DNA of 64,000 nucleotides, taken from NCBI GenBank assembly GCA_029821875.1, contig JALGXW010000004.1, positions 62,001 to 126,000 on the forward strand, given 5' to 3'. Below, piece after piece: positions 25,538 through 35,400 of the stretch. The stretch comes from Candidatus Hebobacterum abditum (GTDB lineage Bacteria; Armatimonadota; Hebobacteria; Hebobacterales; Hebobacteraceae). The notes under the pieces were generated by a model. The model was not told where the DNA came from, made no database searches, and was given only the letters and a program-made list of their open reading frames with translations. Each line of letters begins with the position of its first letter. Within the stretch, counting starts at the first letter, position 1. The position numbers were made by a program, and so were the translations under genes.

Positions 25538-25810
25538 CTACTCGACCGCGCTGAGCCTGGCGAGGCGACGGGCCAAACGTGACTTCCGGCGCGCTGCCTG
25601 CCGAGGGTGGATGACGCTCCTGCTGGCGGCCTTGTCGAGCTGCCGACATGCCTGACGTGAAAGCTCCATGGACACCGTGGGATCTCCCGAGGAAATCGCT
25701 GTGCGCGCCTTTCTCACCAGTGTCTTGCACCGAGACTTCCACGCCATGTTGCTCAGGCGCCGCTTGCGAGAGCGGATGATGTCCTTCTTGGACGATTTGA
25801 TGTTGGCCAA
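25538..25810 (-). CDS. rpsT: 30S ribosomal protein S20
   Basis: A 90-residue basic protein of the bS20 family (ANIKSSKKDIIRSRKRRLSN, C-terminal SVIHPRQAARRKSRLARRL), which binds 16S rRNA early in 30S assembly. It begins with TTG at 25810, with GGAGG eight bases before; no ATG fits the family start. E. coli rpsT also starts with UUG, linked there to autogenous control of translation, so this rare start may be kept for the same reason. The promoter at 25841-25870 gives a very short leader of about 25 bases. Confidence 0.95.
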   Translation of the reverse strand: MANIKSSKKDIIRSRKRRLSNMAWKSRCKTLVRKARTAISSGDPTVSMELSRQACRQLDKAASRSVIHPRQAARRKSRLARRLARLSAVE

Positions 25811-25840
25811 ACGAGTCGTACCTCCAGGAATGCGAGGTCA

Positions 25841-25870
25841 AGTATAGCACAAGCCGGCGCAGCGCCACAA
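25841..25870 (-). promoter_or_regulatory. sigma-70 promoter for rpsT
   Basis: On the minus strand TTGTGG (25865-25870) and TATACT (25841-25846) are 18 bases apart, with the extended TGTGC before the -10. I see no gene between here and 26126. Confidence 0.65.
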
Positions 25871-26114
25871 GGGGGGCTCGGCCAAGCTCCCGCGCGAGGC
25901 TGGCGGGAGTCGCGTACGGCCGATGGGGGCTCGGCATGACCAAGGGAGGTCAGCCCTCACGGGAAGCACGTGGTGCGCCGGAGCGCTCGGATTCGAGCGG
26001 ACGAACCAAGGCTGCGGCGTGCCCAGACTGTCTGAGCTTGGGCTTGCACCGCGGGAGCTACTTGCCTGCCCGCGCGGCGAGACTGTGTCCTACGCGATCC
26101 GAGAGCAATGAGTG

Positions 26115-26136
26115 GTTGCCGAAGCCCTACGGCAAC
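26115..26136 (-). terminator. hairpin at the end of the transglutaminase-like gene
   Basis: GTTGCCG and CGGCAAC form a 7-bp stem around the stop codon region of the gene ending at 26127. There is no T run, so the evidence is weak. Confidence 0.3.
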
Positions 26137-27824
26137 GTTGCGACTGCGCGCTCGATGGCCGCCCGCACCCACTCTCGCTCCTTCGGCGCGCAGTGGAGCC
26201 GCACATGTATGACACGCTCGGGAGCAACGACGGCTATAGTCGGGAACTCTCCCTGTCGACTCAATTCCACTGACTCGATGGAGTCCGTCGGAACGGATTC
26301 CACTCTCCCATCGGCCCACCGGAACCGGAGCTGTCCCTCCGCCACATCCACCCGCGAGCCGCCAAGCCAGGCCAGTATCTCCTCCCTTAGCGAGATTGCA
26401 GCATAGATGGTCATCGCCAGGAATACAGCCGACGTGCACCAGAGCACCCAGGCACCGATGTTAACAGGAAACCTGGCCACCACAACCGTCGCCAGGATGC
26501 CCGCGCCGCCGGCTACGCCGGCCATCACGAGCAGTGTGCGCACTGCCCCAGCTTCACGAAGCGGATAGCCGATGGCCCAGCCCGACGCGGACTCCTCCAC
26601 GGCCAGGTGCAGATCACGGGGCAGCGAGAAGACGGCGGCCTGCGGCCGCGTTGCGGCCCGCTGGCGCAGACTGAGGCCGATCTCATCGGCCGGCGTCCAG
26701 TAGTCGGTGGCATCGGCACGCACGACCGTCGGGCGGGAGGCCTGCGCCGCAAGCCGTCGGAGTGCTGCCCGCGCGGCAATCTCGCTCCCGTACCTCAAGA
26801 GCCTCACGCGCTTGCCTGACCGCAAAGCCGCAGAGATCAGCCATCCAGCAAAGGTGAGGCGCGACTGCGCCAGCTCGAACTGCGCGAGCTCGGACTCATC
26901 AATGTCCGAAGAACCGCGCAGGAGGCCCAACGACCATGACCGCCGCATCTGGCCCGCATCCAGAGTCACCGCGAGGCGCGGCCGAATGCCCATAGACCAG
27001 GCCAGGAATGCCCCCACGAGAGCTGATAGGGCCAGCACCTCGCGAATGTCGGCAAGCGTCCATGGCGGCCCACGGACCGCTGGGCCCAACTCGAACGCTG
27101 CTACGATCGAGGCGAAGGCAAGCAAGGCCAGCCAGGCGGTCTTCCGGCAGTAGGCGCGGATCGGCATTCGCCAGTCCGAGGCCAAGTCCCCACGGAGCGG
27201 CGGACCGCGGACGAGGGCGACCGCAAGGACGACCCAGATGAGCCCGAGCACCCAGATAGCTTTGCGCGCGAGCGGCATAGCCGTCCAGAGCTGCTCCCGC
27301 TGGGTGGAGAGGAAGGCCCGCCACTCCACGTGCGCTGGCCAACGCGCAGACAGCTTGGCGGCATCACCCTCGAGGTAGGCCAACTCGCCCGATTCGCCAG
27401 GACGGGGAGCGCGGCCCTCATAGTCCACCCATATGTGGCTGAACGATGCCTGGATCTCGTAGGGGATTCCCTTGCCTTCGAGCAGGCTCGCGAGGACGAG
27501 AGTCTTCGCCTCGCAGTCGCCATGGGTCATGTCGGCCGCCTCCAGCGCCGTCGGCACATACCAGGGGACGCGGAAGAGCGTCCAGTCGGGGGTCGACAGC
27601 AGGAGACTGTCCACGAAGAGCTCGATCGTGCCCGGGTCCTCGGGCAGCTTCCACCCCCTCTTCTGCTCCAGGCCGGGGTCAATCGGGAGGCGTCGGTAGC
27701 GGGCGAAGTTGCGGATCAACACGCTCGGATTCGGATACATCGCGAACAGCGTCCACGCAGCCGCGAGAGCAACGAAGACGATGAGCCGGAGCCCCGCGCG
27801 GCGCCGGGGAGTGCTCGCGCTCAC
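26127..27824 (-). CDS. multi-pass membrane protein with transglutaminase-like domain
   Basis: A 565-residue protein. A signal/anchor helix (LIVFVALAAAWTLFAMY) precedes a transglutaminase-like domain at about 40-165, with THGDCEAKTLVLASLL (catalytic Cys) and ASFSHIWVDYEG (His and Asp). At least five hydrophobic helices follow (VLGLIWVVLAVALV, LALLAFASIVAAFEL, TLLVMAGVAGGAGILAT, LWCTSAVFLAMTIYAA). The end is a soluble PH-like segment (RFRWADGRVESVPTDSIESVEL). The start is GTG in a GTGA overlap with the Mut7-C gene, so the two are coupled. The substrate is unknown; related proteins sit near proteases or peptide modification systems. Confidence 0.72.
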   Translation of the reverse strand: MSASTPRRRAGLRLIVFVALAAAWTLFAMYPNPSVLIRNFARYRRLPIDPGLEQKRGWKLPEDPGTIELFVDSLLLSTPDWTLFRVPWYVPTALEAADMTHGDCEAKTLVLASLLEGKGIPYEIQASFSHIWVDYEGRAPRPGESGELAYLEGDAAKLSARWPAHVEWRAFLSTQREQLWTAMPLARKAIWVLGLIWVVLAVALVRGPPLRGDLASDWRMPIRAYCRKTAWLALLAFASIVAAFELGPAVRGPPWTLADIREVLALSALVGAFLAWSMGIRPRLAVTLDAGQMRRSWSLGLLRGSSDIDESELAQFELAQSRLTFAGWLISAALRSGKRVRLLRYGSEIAARAALRRLAAQASRPTVVRADATDYWTPADEIGLSLRQRAATRPQAAVFSLPRDLHLAVEESASGWAIGYPLREAGAVRTLLVMAGVAGGAGILATVVVARFPVNIGAWVLWCTSAVFLAMTIYAAISLREEILAWLGGSRVDVAEGQLRFRWADGRVESVPTDSIESVELSRQGEFPTIAVVAPERVIHVRLHCAPKEREWVRAAIERAVATLP

Positions 27825-28306
27825 TCTTCCGTCTCTCCTGTCAGGCAGGCCTCGGACAGCCGGACCAGCTCTCTGCGGATGCGCGGACCGTGCGTTCCCT
27901 CCCAGTAGACGCGAGCACAGCCGGGGCAGCGCGCATAGGTCTCATTGGTGAGGTAGACGAAGGGCGGCACACGATCCCACACCTCGTCTCGGGCGGCGGG
28001 CACGAGCGGCTCATTGCACACCGTGCAGCGGGTCAGCGGGCGAGCGGCTTCGAGGTCGAGGGGGACCTCTCTCGCCACTTGGACGAGTTGATCGGAGACG
28101 TGATCGCCCCCGATCAGCACTACTTCCACGTCTGCGGGATCGGGGAACCGCGTGTCGCGGGTCAGTGCGATGGCGTCGCGCTCTCTGGCGCGAGCGATGA
28201 CCTCGTGGTCGCTCAGCAAGGGATCGTAGAACACGTCGAAGCCAAGGGCGCGCAACCACCTTGCCAACCGCCCTAGCATGCTATCGGCGACGAACCGCGG
28301 GGGCAT
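27821..28306 (-). CDS. Mut7-C RNase-domain protein with zinc ribbon
   Basis: A 161-residue protein of the Mut7-C (PIN-like) family. It begins [22 protein letters not shown], with the acidic D of the PIN fold, and has [10 protein letters not shown] and [12 protein letters not shown]. The C-terminus has a zinc ribbon, CTVCNEPL and [13 protein letters not shown], usual for this family. A role in RNA cleavage is inferred from the fold. GGGAGG sits eight bases before ATG 28306. The GTGA overlap with the transglutaminase-like membrane gene is probably an operon effect, not a functional link. It is divergent from secA. Confidence 0.88.
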   Translation of the reverse strand: MPPRFVADSMLGRLARWLRALGFDVFYDPLLSDHEVIARARERDAIALTRDTRFPDPADVEVVLIGGDHVSDQLVQVAREVPLDLEAARPLTRCTVCNEPLVPAARDEVWDRVPPFVYLTNETYARCPGCARVYWEGTHGPRIRRELVRLSEACLTGETEE

Positions 28307-28397
28307 CAGGCAATCCTCCCCTACGCCGCGCCTCTGTTCTGCATGCTCGCCCTCCATCCTGCCGGCGGGCGCCGCAGAGGGCGCCCTAGGGCCGGGC

Positions 28398-28426
28398 CTG
28401 ACAGCGCGTGTCGGCCGTGGTATAAT
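28398..28426 (+). promoter_or_regulatory. sigma-70 promoter for secA
   Basis: CTGACA (28398-28403) and a perfect TATAAT (28421-28426) are 17 bases apart, with TGG before the -10. The leader is about 40 bases. Confidence 0.8.
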
Positions 28427-28471
28427 GACACGAGCGGGCCGCGTTGGCGGCCTTGCGTCCTCAGGGGACGA

Positions 28472-31400
28472 ATGTCGATACTCTCTTTCTTCTTCGATTC
28501 GACCCGCAGAGAGCTCACGCGGGCGCGCGGTATGGCTGCGCGTATACGCGCGCTGGGCCCGGAGATGCGCGAGCTCACCGATGAGCAGATGCGGGCAAAG
28601 ACGGACGAGTTCCGCGATCGCCTGGCCCGCGGCGAGACGCTGGACGATCTGCTCATCGAGGCCTGCGCGCTCGTTCGGGAGGCAACCTGGCGGCACCTGG
28701 GAAACAGGCAGGTTCGCTTCCGCGTGTACAGGGAGGAAAGCCGCATCCCCGAGGAAGTCATCGTGCCCTTGGAGGAGGCCGACCACCACGAGCGGCGCCT
28801 CGAAGCTGACGGACTGCGGCATGAGCGCGAGGACTTCATGGCCCACTTCGACGTGCAGATGGTCGGGGCCATCATGCTCCACTGGGGGCGGGTCGCAGAG
28901 ATGAGAACCGGTGAGGGGAAGACACAGGTTGCCGTCGCCGCCCTCTACCTGAACGCGCTGGAGGGCAAGGGCGCGCATCTCCTGACCCACAACGACTACC
29001 TGGCCCAGCGAGACCGAGACTGGATGGCGCCGATCTACGAGTCACTGGGCCTGACCGTGGGCGCCATCCAGCACGATATGAACCATGAGGAGCGCCAGCA
29101 GGCCTATGCCTGCGACGTCACCTATGCCACGAACTCGGAGGTCGGCTTCGACTACCTTCGGGATAACACAGTGGACTACGCTGACTGGCTCGTGCTTCGG
29201 GACCTGAACTACGCCATCGTCGATGAGGCAGACAGCTTGCTAGTCGACGAGGCGCGCACTCCGCTGATCCTGGCGGGGGCGGGGACGAAGCCGACGGAGC
29301 TCTACCGGAAAGTCGACAGGGTGATCCCCCGGCTGACAAGGGATACTGACTACATCGTCGACGAGAAGAGCCGGACGGCGGCGCTCACCGAAGACGGCAT
29401 CCAGAAGATGGAGAGAGAGCTCGGGGTCTCCAATCTCGCGGATCCCGAGAACCTCGAGCTGTACCAACACGTCAACGCGGCGATGCGGGCACATGCTTGC
29501 TACAAGCGGGATGTGGACTATGTCGTACGAGACGGCAAGGTCATCATCGTCGACGAGTTCACCGGCCGGCTGATGCACGGAAGGCGCTATTCGGAGGGAC
29601 TCCATCAAGCGATCGAGGCCAAAGAGAAAGTGCAGATCGAGCGGGAGAACGTAACGACCGCGACGATCACGCATCAGAACTTCTTCCGGCTATACAAGAA
29701 GTTGGCCGGCATGACTGGCACCGCCAAGACGGAGGAGCCGGAGTTCATAAAGGTCTTCGGGATGCCTGTCGCCGTTGTTCCCACACACCGCCCGATGATC
29801 CGCGGCGACAACCCGGACGTGATCTACAAGACCGAGGAGGCCAAGTACCACGGCATCACGGCAGAGATTCTGCGGATGCGGAGCCTCGGGCGACCCACGC
29901 TCGTCGGAACCCGGTCGATACAGGTCTCGGAGCGCCTGAGCGAGCGGCTGAAGGCCGAGAAGCTGCAACTCCTGGCGCAGCTCATCCTTCTGGAGTACGC
30001 CCTGCTCGATTCCGACGGTCTGGCGGAGGGGCAGCGCCGCGAGCTCGCCCGCGCTCTGCGGGCGCGCCTGACCGAGGTGGAACGAGAGGCGCGCCATCTG
30101 GAAGCGGCCGTCTCGAAGTTCGACTACTCGTCCCTGCGCCTGGCGCAGCCCGAGGAGCAGCGACGCATCGAACACCGGCTCGCTCGCATCGCGCGCCTGT
30201 CGGAGGAGATACAGGGCCTAATCGGCACTCTCGAAGGCGGGGATGGCGTCAGTGGCGGCGAGGTGCGCCGCATCGCCGAGATCATCTGCTTCCAAGCATT
30301 GGAGGGAGTCCCGATGGGTCGCCCCGGCGCCCTGCTTCGGGCGCTCGGCATTGACCCGGAGGTCACCAAGGCCCACAACACGAGGCGGCTCGCCGAGCTG
30401 ATAGGCCTCGACGAGAGAGAGCACGAGAGCCTTGGGGAGGTGCTCCAGCGCGGCATCCCCCATCGCGTTCTCAACGCGAAGTACCACGAAATGGAGGCTC
30501 ACATCATCGCTCAGGCCGGCCGTCCGGGAGCCCTCACCATCGCCACCAACATGGCCGGCCGGGGCGTCGACATCCTTCTCGGCGGCAACCCGCAGGAGGT
30601 CGCCAGAGAACTCCTCCAGCGCGATGGTACCGACCCCGACCAGGCGACTCAGGAGCAGCTCGACGCGGCTCTCAAGGAGGCCCAGACTATCTGCGCTCGG
30701 GACAAGGAGAACGTGCTCGCCCTCGGCGGGTTGCACATCCTGGGCACCGAGCGCCACGAGAGCCGTCGCATAGACAACCAGCTGCGCGGCCGGGCGGGCC
30801 GACAGGGCGATCCTGGTTCTTCTCGCTTCTATGTATCCTTCCAAGATGAGCTCATGCGGCTCTTCGGCCCCGAGCGCCTCGACTTCCTTCTGAGCAAGTG
30901 GCCGGAGAACGAGCCCCTGGAGGCGAAGATCACGAGCCGCATGATCGAGAACGCGCAGAAGAAAGTCGAGGCCCACAACTTCGAGATCCGGAAGCACCGT
31001 CTGCAATACGACGACATCATGAACCATCAGCGGGCGCTGATATACGAGCAGCGCCACCGCGTACTGCTCGGCGAAGACCTCCAAAGCAGCGTGCTGACTC
31101 ACATGGACGAGTTCGTCGAGGCCCGGACCAAGGAGTTCGCCAGCCCGGAGGTGCATCCCGACGAGTGGAATGTGGAAGCCCTGCACCAGGCGCTGGCCGA
31201 GGCCTATCCCATCGGTGTGTCGGTCGATCACATGGCCGAGTACCGAGGCCACGAGGAGCTGGTCGAGTTCCTGCAAGGCGACATAGCGGCGGCCTATCGG
31301 GGGAGGGAGCGAGCGGCCGGCGATGAGCAGATGCGCGAGCTCGAGCGGCTGGTGACGCTGAGGGTCGTGAGCGCACGCTGGATAGACCACCTTGCTGCGA

Positions 31401-31843
31401 TGGAGGACCTCGAAGAGGGCATCGGGCTCCGCGGATACTCGGGCGTCGACCCTCTGATCATCTATCGGAAGGAAAGCTACGACTACTGGCAGCGCCTGCT
31501 CGAGACGATCCGCGAAGACATCATCAGATTCCTCTTCCGCGTCGAGATCGAGGCGCAGGAGACGGAAGAGCAGCGCCGCGCGCGGCTGGGCCTGGGGCGG
31601 ACGCCGCAGGGCCGCCCTGTTGAGGCATCGGAGGCGGACGGAATCGCGGCTGCGGCCGGGGCCGCTCGCACATCTACTGCAGAGGCCCCCGCCGCCACGG
31701 CCGTGAAGGCGCCACCCGGCCGCGAGGCGCCGACACGGCGTGCTGCGCGGCGCGCCGGGCCGAAGGTCGGGCGGAACGACCCCTGCCCTTGCGGCAGCGG
31801 GAAGAAGTACAAGCGGTGCTGTGGCCGCGCCGGCGGCCGCTAG
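28472..31843 (+). CDS. secA: protein translocase ATPase SecA, with large insertion
   Basis: SecA drives preproteins through SecYEG. This copy has 1123 residues against the usual 830-950. The start ATG 28472 is followed by the normal N-terminus ([18 protein letters not shown]). The Walker A MRTGEGKT is at 144, DEAD-type [18 protein letters not shown] near 250, and [17 protein letters not shown] in NBD2. The zinc tail [16 protein letters not shown], which binds SecB and lipids, ends the protein. Between SERLSERL (about 490) and [15 protein letters not shown] (about 661), where normal SecA has only a few residues, there is an insertion of about 165 residues. It is rich in Leu, Glu and Arg and probably forms helical coiled coils. 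A proline/alanine linker precedes the zinc tail. It has its own promoter and prfB follows 34 bases later. Confidence 0.97.
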   Translation: MSILSFFFDSTRRELTRARGMAARIRALGPEMRELTDEQMRAKTDEFRDRLARGETLDDLLIEACALVREATWRHLGNRQVRFRVYREESRIPEEVIVPLEEADHHERRLEADGLRHEREDFMAHFDVQMVGAIMLHWGRVAEMRTGEGKTQVAVAALYLNALEGKGAHLLTHNDYLAQRDRDWMAPIYESLGLTVGAIQHDMNHEERQQAYACDVTYATNSEVGFDYLRDNTVDYADWLVLRDLNYAIVDEADSLLVDEARTPLILAGAGTKPTELYRKVDRVIPRLTRDTDYIVDEKSRTAALTEDGIQKMERELGVSNLADPENLELYQHVNAAMRAHACYKRDVDYVVRDGKVIIVDEFTGRLMHGRRYSEGLHQAIEAKEKVQIERENVTTATITHQNFFRLYKKLAGMTGTAKTEEPEFIKVFGMPVAVVPTHRPMIRGDNPDVIYKTEEAKYHGITAEILRMRSLGRPTLVGTRSIQVSERLSERLKAEKLQLLAQLILLEYALLDSDGLAEGQRRELARALRARLTEVEREARHLEAAVSKFDYSSLRLAQPEEQRRIEHRLARIARLSEEIQGLIGTLEGGDGVSGGEVRRIAEIICFQALEGVPMGRPGALLRALGIDPEVTKAHNTRRLAELIGLDEREHESLGEVLQRGIPHRVLNAKYHEMEAHIIAQAGRPGALTIATNMAGRGVDILLGGNPQEVARELLQRDGTDPDQATQEQLDAALKEAQTICARDKENVLALGGLHILGTERHESRRIDNQLRGRAGRQGDPGSSRFYVSFQDELMRLFGPERLDFLLSKWPENEPLEAKITSRMIENAQKKVEAHNFEIRKHRLQYDDIMNHQRALIYEQRHRVLLGEDLQSSVLTHMDEFVEARTKEFASPEVHPDEWNVEALHQALAEAYPIGVSVDHMAEYRGHEELVEFLQGDIAAAYRGRERAAGDEQMRELERLVTLRVVSARWIDHLAAMEDLEEGIGLRGYSGVDPLIIYRKESYDYWQRLLETIREDIIRFLFRVEIEAQETEEQRRARLGLGRTPQGRPVEASEADGIAAAAGAARTSTAEAPAATAVKAPPGREAPTRRAARRAGPKVGRNDPCPCGSGKKYKRCCGRAGGR

Positions 31844-31877
31844 CCCGCGCCATCTAACGGAAGGTAGGTGATTCGCA

Positions 31878-33006
31878 TTGGCTGGTCAACGCGAGCTGCG
31901 AGAGCGCGCGGAGCAATTGCTCAATCAAGCGCGAGAACTGAGGGATCGTCTTTGACCTCGCATCTCGCGAGGCAGAGCTGAGCGATCTCGAGGAGCGGGC
32001 CGCCGCTCCGGATGTGTGGAACGATTCCCAAGCCGCACAGAGACTGCACGCCGATCTGGCCCGGCGGCGGCGCGAGCTCGAGCCCCTGCGGGAACTTCTC
32101 TCGAAAGCCGAAGACACCGCAGTGCTGGCCCAATTGGCGGAGGAAGAGGGCTCGGGGGCAGAGGCCGACGAGATCGTTGCGGGTCTAACCCTAGTGGAGC
32201 GTATGATCGATGAACAGGAGGTCATACGCCTGTTCTCTGGTGAGTACGACTCGCACAGCGCGCTCGTTCACATCAACGCCGGCGCCGGCGGCACCGAGTC
32301 CTGCGACTGGGTCGACATGCTGGCGCGCATGTACGGCCGGTGGGCCGAGCGGCACGAGTACTCCTGGGAGATCATCGACCGCACGCCGGGCGATGAGGCC
32401 GGCAGCCGGAGCATCACAGCCAGCGTCGACGGCGATCACGCCTATGGTCGGCTGCGCGGAGAGCGCGGAGTGCACCGCCTGGTCCGCATCTCTCCCTTCG
32501 ACGCCGCGAGTCGGCGGCACACGTCGTTCGCGTCTGTGGACGTGATGCCGGAGGTCGAGGAAGCCGATGAAGTGGAGATCGGTCCAGAGGACCTCAAGAT
32601 CGATACCTTCCGCGCGAGCACCGCAGGCGGACAGCACGTCAACAAGACCGACTCGGCGGTGCGCATCACGCACCTCCCGACGGGCATTGTCGTTTCGTGT
32701 CAGAACGAGCGCTCCCAGCACAAGAACCGGTCATTCGCCATGCGAGTGCTCAAAGCGCGCCTGCTCGATCTCCAGCGGCAGGAGCGCGAGGCGAAGCTGG
32801 CGGAGCTGCGCGGCGAGCAGACCGAGATCGCCTGGGGACACCAGATCCGCTCTTATGTGCTGCACCCCTATCAGATGGTCAAGGACCACCGCACGGAGCA
32901 CCAGTCAGGAAATGCGGGGCCCATGCTCAACGGCGAGATCGATGAGTTCCTCGAAGCCTACCTGCGCTACGATATGGCGCTGCGCGCCAAGTCGGGTGCC
33001 CTGTAG
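31878..33006 (+). CDS. prfB: peptide chain release factor 2, programmed +1 frameshift
   Basis: RF2 releases peptides at UGA and UAA. The reading starts at TTG 31878 (AAGGTAGGTG before it) and runs 25 codons to CTT TGA at 31950-31955. A +1 shift lets translation continue from GAC at 31954, giving about 375 residues: join 31878-31952 and 31954-33006. Downstream residues include the codon-reading SPF motif (VRISPFDAASRRHTSF) and the catalytic GGQ (STAGGQHVNKTDSAVR). Before the shift the peptide is a normal RF2 start (LRERAEQLLNQARELRDRL). As in other bacteria, low RF2 makes the ribosome pause at UGA and shift, so RF2 controls its own synthesis. Confidence 0.96.
31941..31956 (+). promoter_or_regulatory. 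prfB +1 frameshift site
   Basis: The slippery CTT and in-frame TGA followed by C (CTTTGAC, 31950-31956) match the known RF2 site. A Shine-Dalgarno-like GAGGGA lies four to six bases upstream to push the ribosome forward. Confidence 0.93.
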
Positions 33007-33069
33007 GCTCTGCAAGCGGGCCGCCAGCGCGAACGGCGGGGTCGCGCCGGCGATCCCGGGTGGAGTGAG

Positions 33070-35382
33070 ATGAGACGCAGGCCCAATCTGAGACACGTCG
33101 TCTGGTGGATCCTGCGGATCATCAACCTGTCCCTGCTCGTCACCATTGCGGGGACGGCCGGGCTGCTGCTGGGCACGTACGCCGGGATCGCGCAGATCAT
33201 CCCCAACGCGCGCGACCTCGCGGGCATCCGGCCGGGGCAGTCCTCCCGCGTGCTCTCATCGGACGGCAAGCTGCTCGGGCAGATCGCGACCGAGCACCGC
33301 CAGTTCGTGCAGCTCGAGACGATTCCCGAGGCCCTCCCGCAGGCGTTCGTGTCCATCGAAGACCACGACTTCTACCAACACCTCGGAGTCGACCCCAGAG
33401 GGATCATCAGGGGCGTGCTCTACGGGCGGGGCACGAGCACGATCACGCAGCAGCTCGTCCGGAACGTGTACCTCACTCCGGCCAGGACGCTCTCGCGGAA
33501 GCTGTCGGAACTGGTCCTGGCGGTCCAGCTCGAGCGAGCCTACACGAAGCCGGAGATCATGGAGCTCTACCTGAACCAGATCTACTTCGGCGAGGGAGCA
33601 TATGGCGTACAGGTGGCCTCGAAGACATACTTCGGAAAGGACGTTTCCGAGCTGAGCCTTGCGGAGTGCGCCCTGCTCGCCGGGCTGCCGAAGCGACCAG
33701 AGCACTATTCCCCCTTCGAAGACCAGCAGCGGTCGATCGACCGGCGGAACTTGGTGCTATCGATGATGGCCGAGCAGGGCCTCATAACCGCCGATGAAGC
33801 CGGGGAAGCGAGAGAGGCTCCACTGGAGCTGGTGGACGAGAAGAAGCCGCTTGGGTTGGAGGCCTACCGCGCGCCGTACTTCACGAACTACGTCCTGCGC
33901 GAGGTCTCTCGGCTATACGGGGCAGATACCCTCTACCGCGGCGGTCTCACAATCCAGACAACGCTCAACCTCGAGATGCAGGAGGCCGCCGAAGAGGCCG
34001 TGAAGTGGGGCATGGAGGACGTCAAGAGGCGTAGGTTCAGCTGCGGCCATATCGCGCTCGTGGCACTGGATCAGCGCACCGGTGCGATCAAGGCGATGGT
34101 CGGCGATCTTGACTACGAGCAGAACCAGTACAATTTGGCAGTTCAGGGCGGCAGGCAGGCGGGTTCTGCCTTCAAGCCTTTTGTGTATACGGCCGCGCTC
34201 GAAGCGGGCTATACGCCCGATACTCTCGTCGACGACAGCCCGGTTACCTACGAGAGCGTTGTCGGCGAGCCCTACACACCGCGGAACTACGACGGGGAGT
34301 TCCACGGTGTCGTGCCTTTCCGCATGGCTCTCGCGAGGTCGTTCAACATCGCAGCGGTGAAGGTCGGCGACGAGGTGGGGATGACCGCTGTCATCGATGT
34401 GGCGAGGCGAATGGGCATCTACCATCCGATGGATCCCTATCTCTCGCTCGCAATTGGCTCGTGCGATGTGGCGCCGCTCGAGATGGCGGCCGCCTATGCC
34501 GTTTTCGCGACACGGGGCCTGCGCACCGAGCCCTTCGGGATCCGGAGCATCCGGGATGCGACCGGCCGCACGATCTTCGAGCACCGGGCCGTGACCTGGC
34601 GCGCGCTCAATGAACGCGTTGCCGAACAGATGCGCGGTATGCTCTCAGCAGTGACCCGGAGCCCGGGCACAGGCTGGTATGTCGGAAGTGCCCTCAACTT
34701 CCCCACAGCCGGGAAGACCGGTACTTCGAACGAGTACAAGGACGCCTGGTTTGTCGGCTATACCGACGCGCTGGTCGCTGCCGTCTGGATGGGCAACGAG
34801 CCGCCCGCGCCCACCGCGCCGCCTGGCAGAGAGAAGGGGATTTCCGGAGCAACCATCCCAGCCCCCGTATGGGTGCAGTTCATGAAGAAGGCTCATCCTA
34901 TCGCGACTGCGGCTCAGGAGAGCGAGGGTCAACTCCGCGTCGTCCACATCAGAGCCACCGGGCGCGGGGGCACCGAGGCGCCGGAGGCGCCCGATGACTC
35001 CCTTCCCAGCGAAACCGCCGGACCTTCGGCGGAAGTCCCCGCGATGGCCACAAAGCGGATCTGTCCGAGCTCAGCCATGCTCGCAGGGCCTCATTGCCCC
35101 CGGGCCGTCCAGGTCACGTACGACCTCGAGTCCGGCGGGCAGCCGCCAACAGCGACCTGCGACATGCACACCTTCGCGCCCGAGGTCCAGCCGGAAGGCC
35201 CCGCCCCGGTTGAGCCCCCCGAGCCGCCGGTCGATGAGCGGGTCACCCTCCCCATCTGCGCGATATCCGAGAAGATCGCGACTGCTCGTTGCCCTCTCGT
35301 CGTCAACCGCACCTTCAAGAATGCGAGTGCAGCACCCACGGAGAACTGCGAGCGACACATGCGCAGCTCCCTCGGACCGTAG
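33070..35382 (+). CDS. class A penicillin-binding protein (transglycosylase/transpeptidase)
   Basis: A 770-residue PBP1-type enzyme that polymerises and cross-links peptidoglycan outside the inner membrane. A membrane helix lies at about 20-42. The GT51 domain has Glu97 in EDHDFYQHLG and STITQQLVRN. The transpeptidase has the SxxK serine near 366 (SAFKPF), SFN near 417 and KTGTS near 548. The C-terminus after about 600 is Pro/Glu-rich. It carries two similar cysteine units (ICPSSAMLAGPHCPRAV and ICAISEKIATARCPLVV), each closed by a further Cys-x-x-His, which may form disulfide-stapled modules. GGAGTGAG precedes the ATG. It lies 63 bases after prfB and 18 bases before the M50 protease gene. 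Confidence 0.93.
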   Translation: MRRRPNLRHVVWWILRIINLSLLVTIAGTAGLLLGTYAGIAQIIPNARDLAGIRPGQSSRVLSSDGKLLGQIATEHRQFVQLETIPEALPQAFVSIEDHDFYQHLGVDPRGIIRGVLYGRGTSTITQQLVRNVYLTPARTLSRKLSELVLAVQLERAYTKPEIMELYLNQIYFGEGAYGVQVASKTYFGKDVSELSLAECALLAGLPKRPEHYSPFEDQQRSIDRRNLVLSMMAEQGLITADEAGEAREAPLELVDEKKPLGLEAYRAPYFTNYVLREVSRLYGADTLYRGGLTIQTTLNLEMQEAAEEAVKWGMEDVKRRRFSCGHIALVALDQRTGAIKAMVGDLDYEQNQYNLAVQGGRQAGSAFKPFVYTAALEAGYTPDTLVDDSPVTYESVVGEPYTPRNYDGEFHGVVPFRMALARSFNIAAVKVGDEVGMTAVIDVARRMGIYHPMDPYLSLAIGSCDVAPLEMAAAYAVFATRGLRTEPFGIRSIRDATGRTIFEHRAVTWRALNERVAEQMRGMLSAVTRSPGTGWYVGSALNFPTAGKTGTSNEYKDAWFVGYTDALVAAVWMGNEPPAPTAPPGREKGISGATIPAPVWVQFMKKAHPIATAAQESEGQLRVVHIRATGRGGTEAPEAPDDSLPSETAGPSAEVPAMATKRICPSSAMLAGPHCPRAVQVTYDLESGGQPPTATCDMHTFAPEVQPEGPAPVEPPEPPVDERVTLPICAISEKIATARCPLVVNRTFKNASAAPTENCERHMRSSLGP

Positions 35383-35400
35383 CCTCAGGAAGGTGGCGCC

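Noticed and set aside
30218-31390. 390-codon open frame antisense to secA
   Set aside because: It lies wholly inside secA, which has all its motifs on the plus strand.
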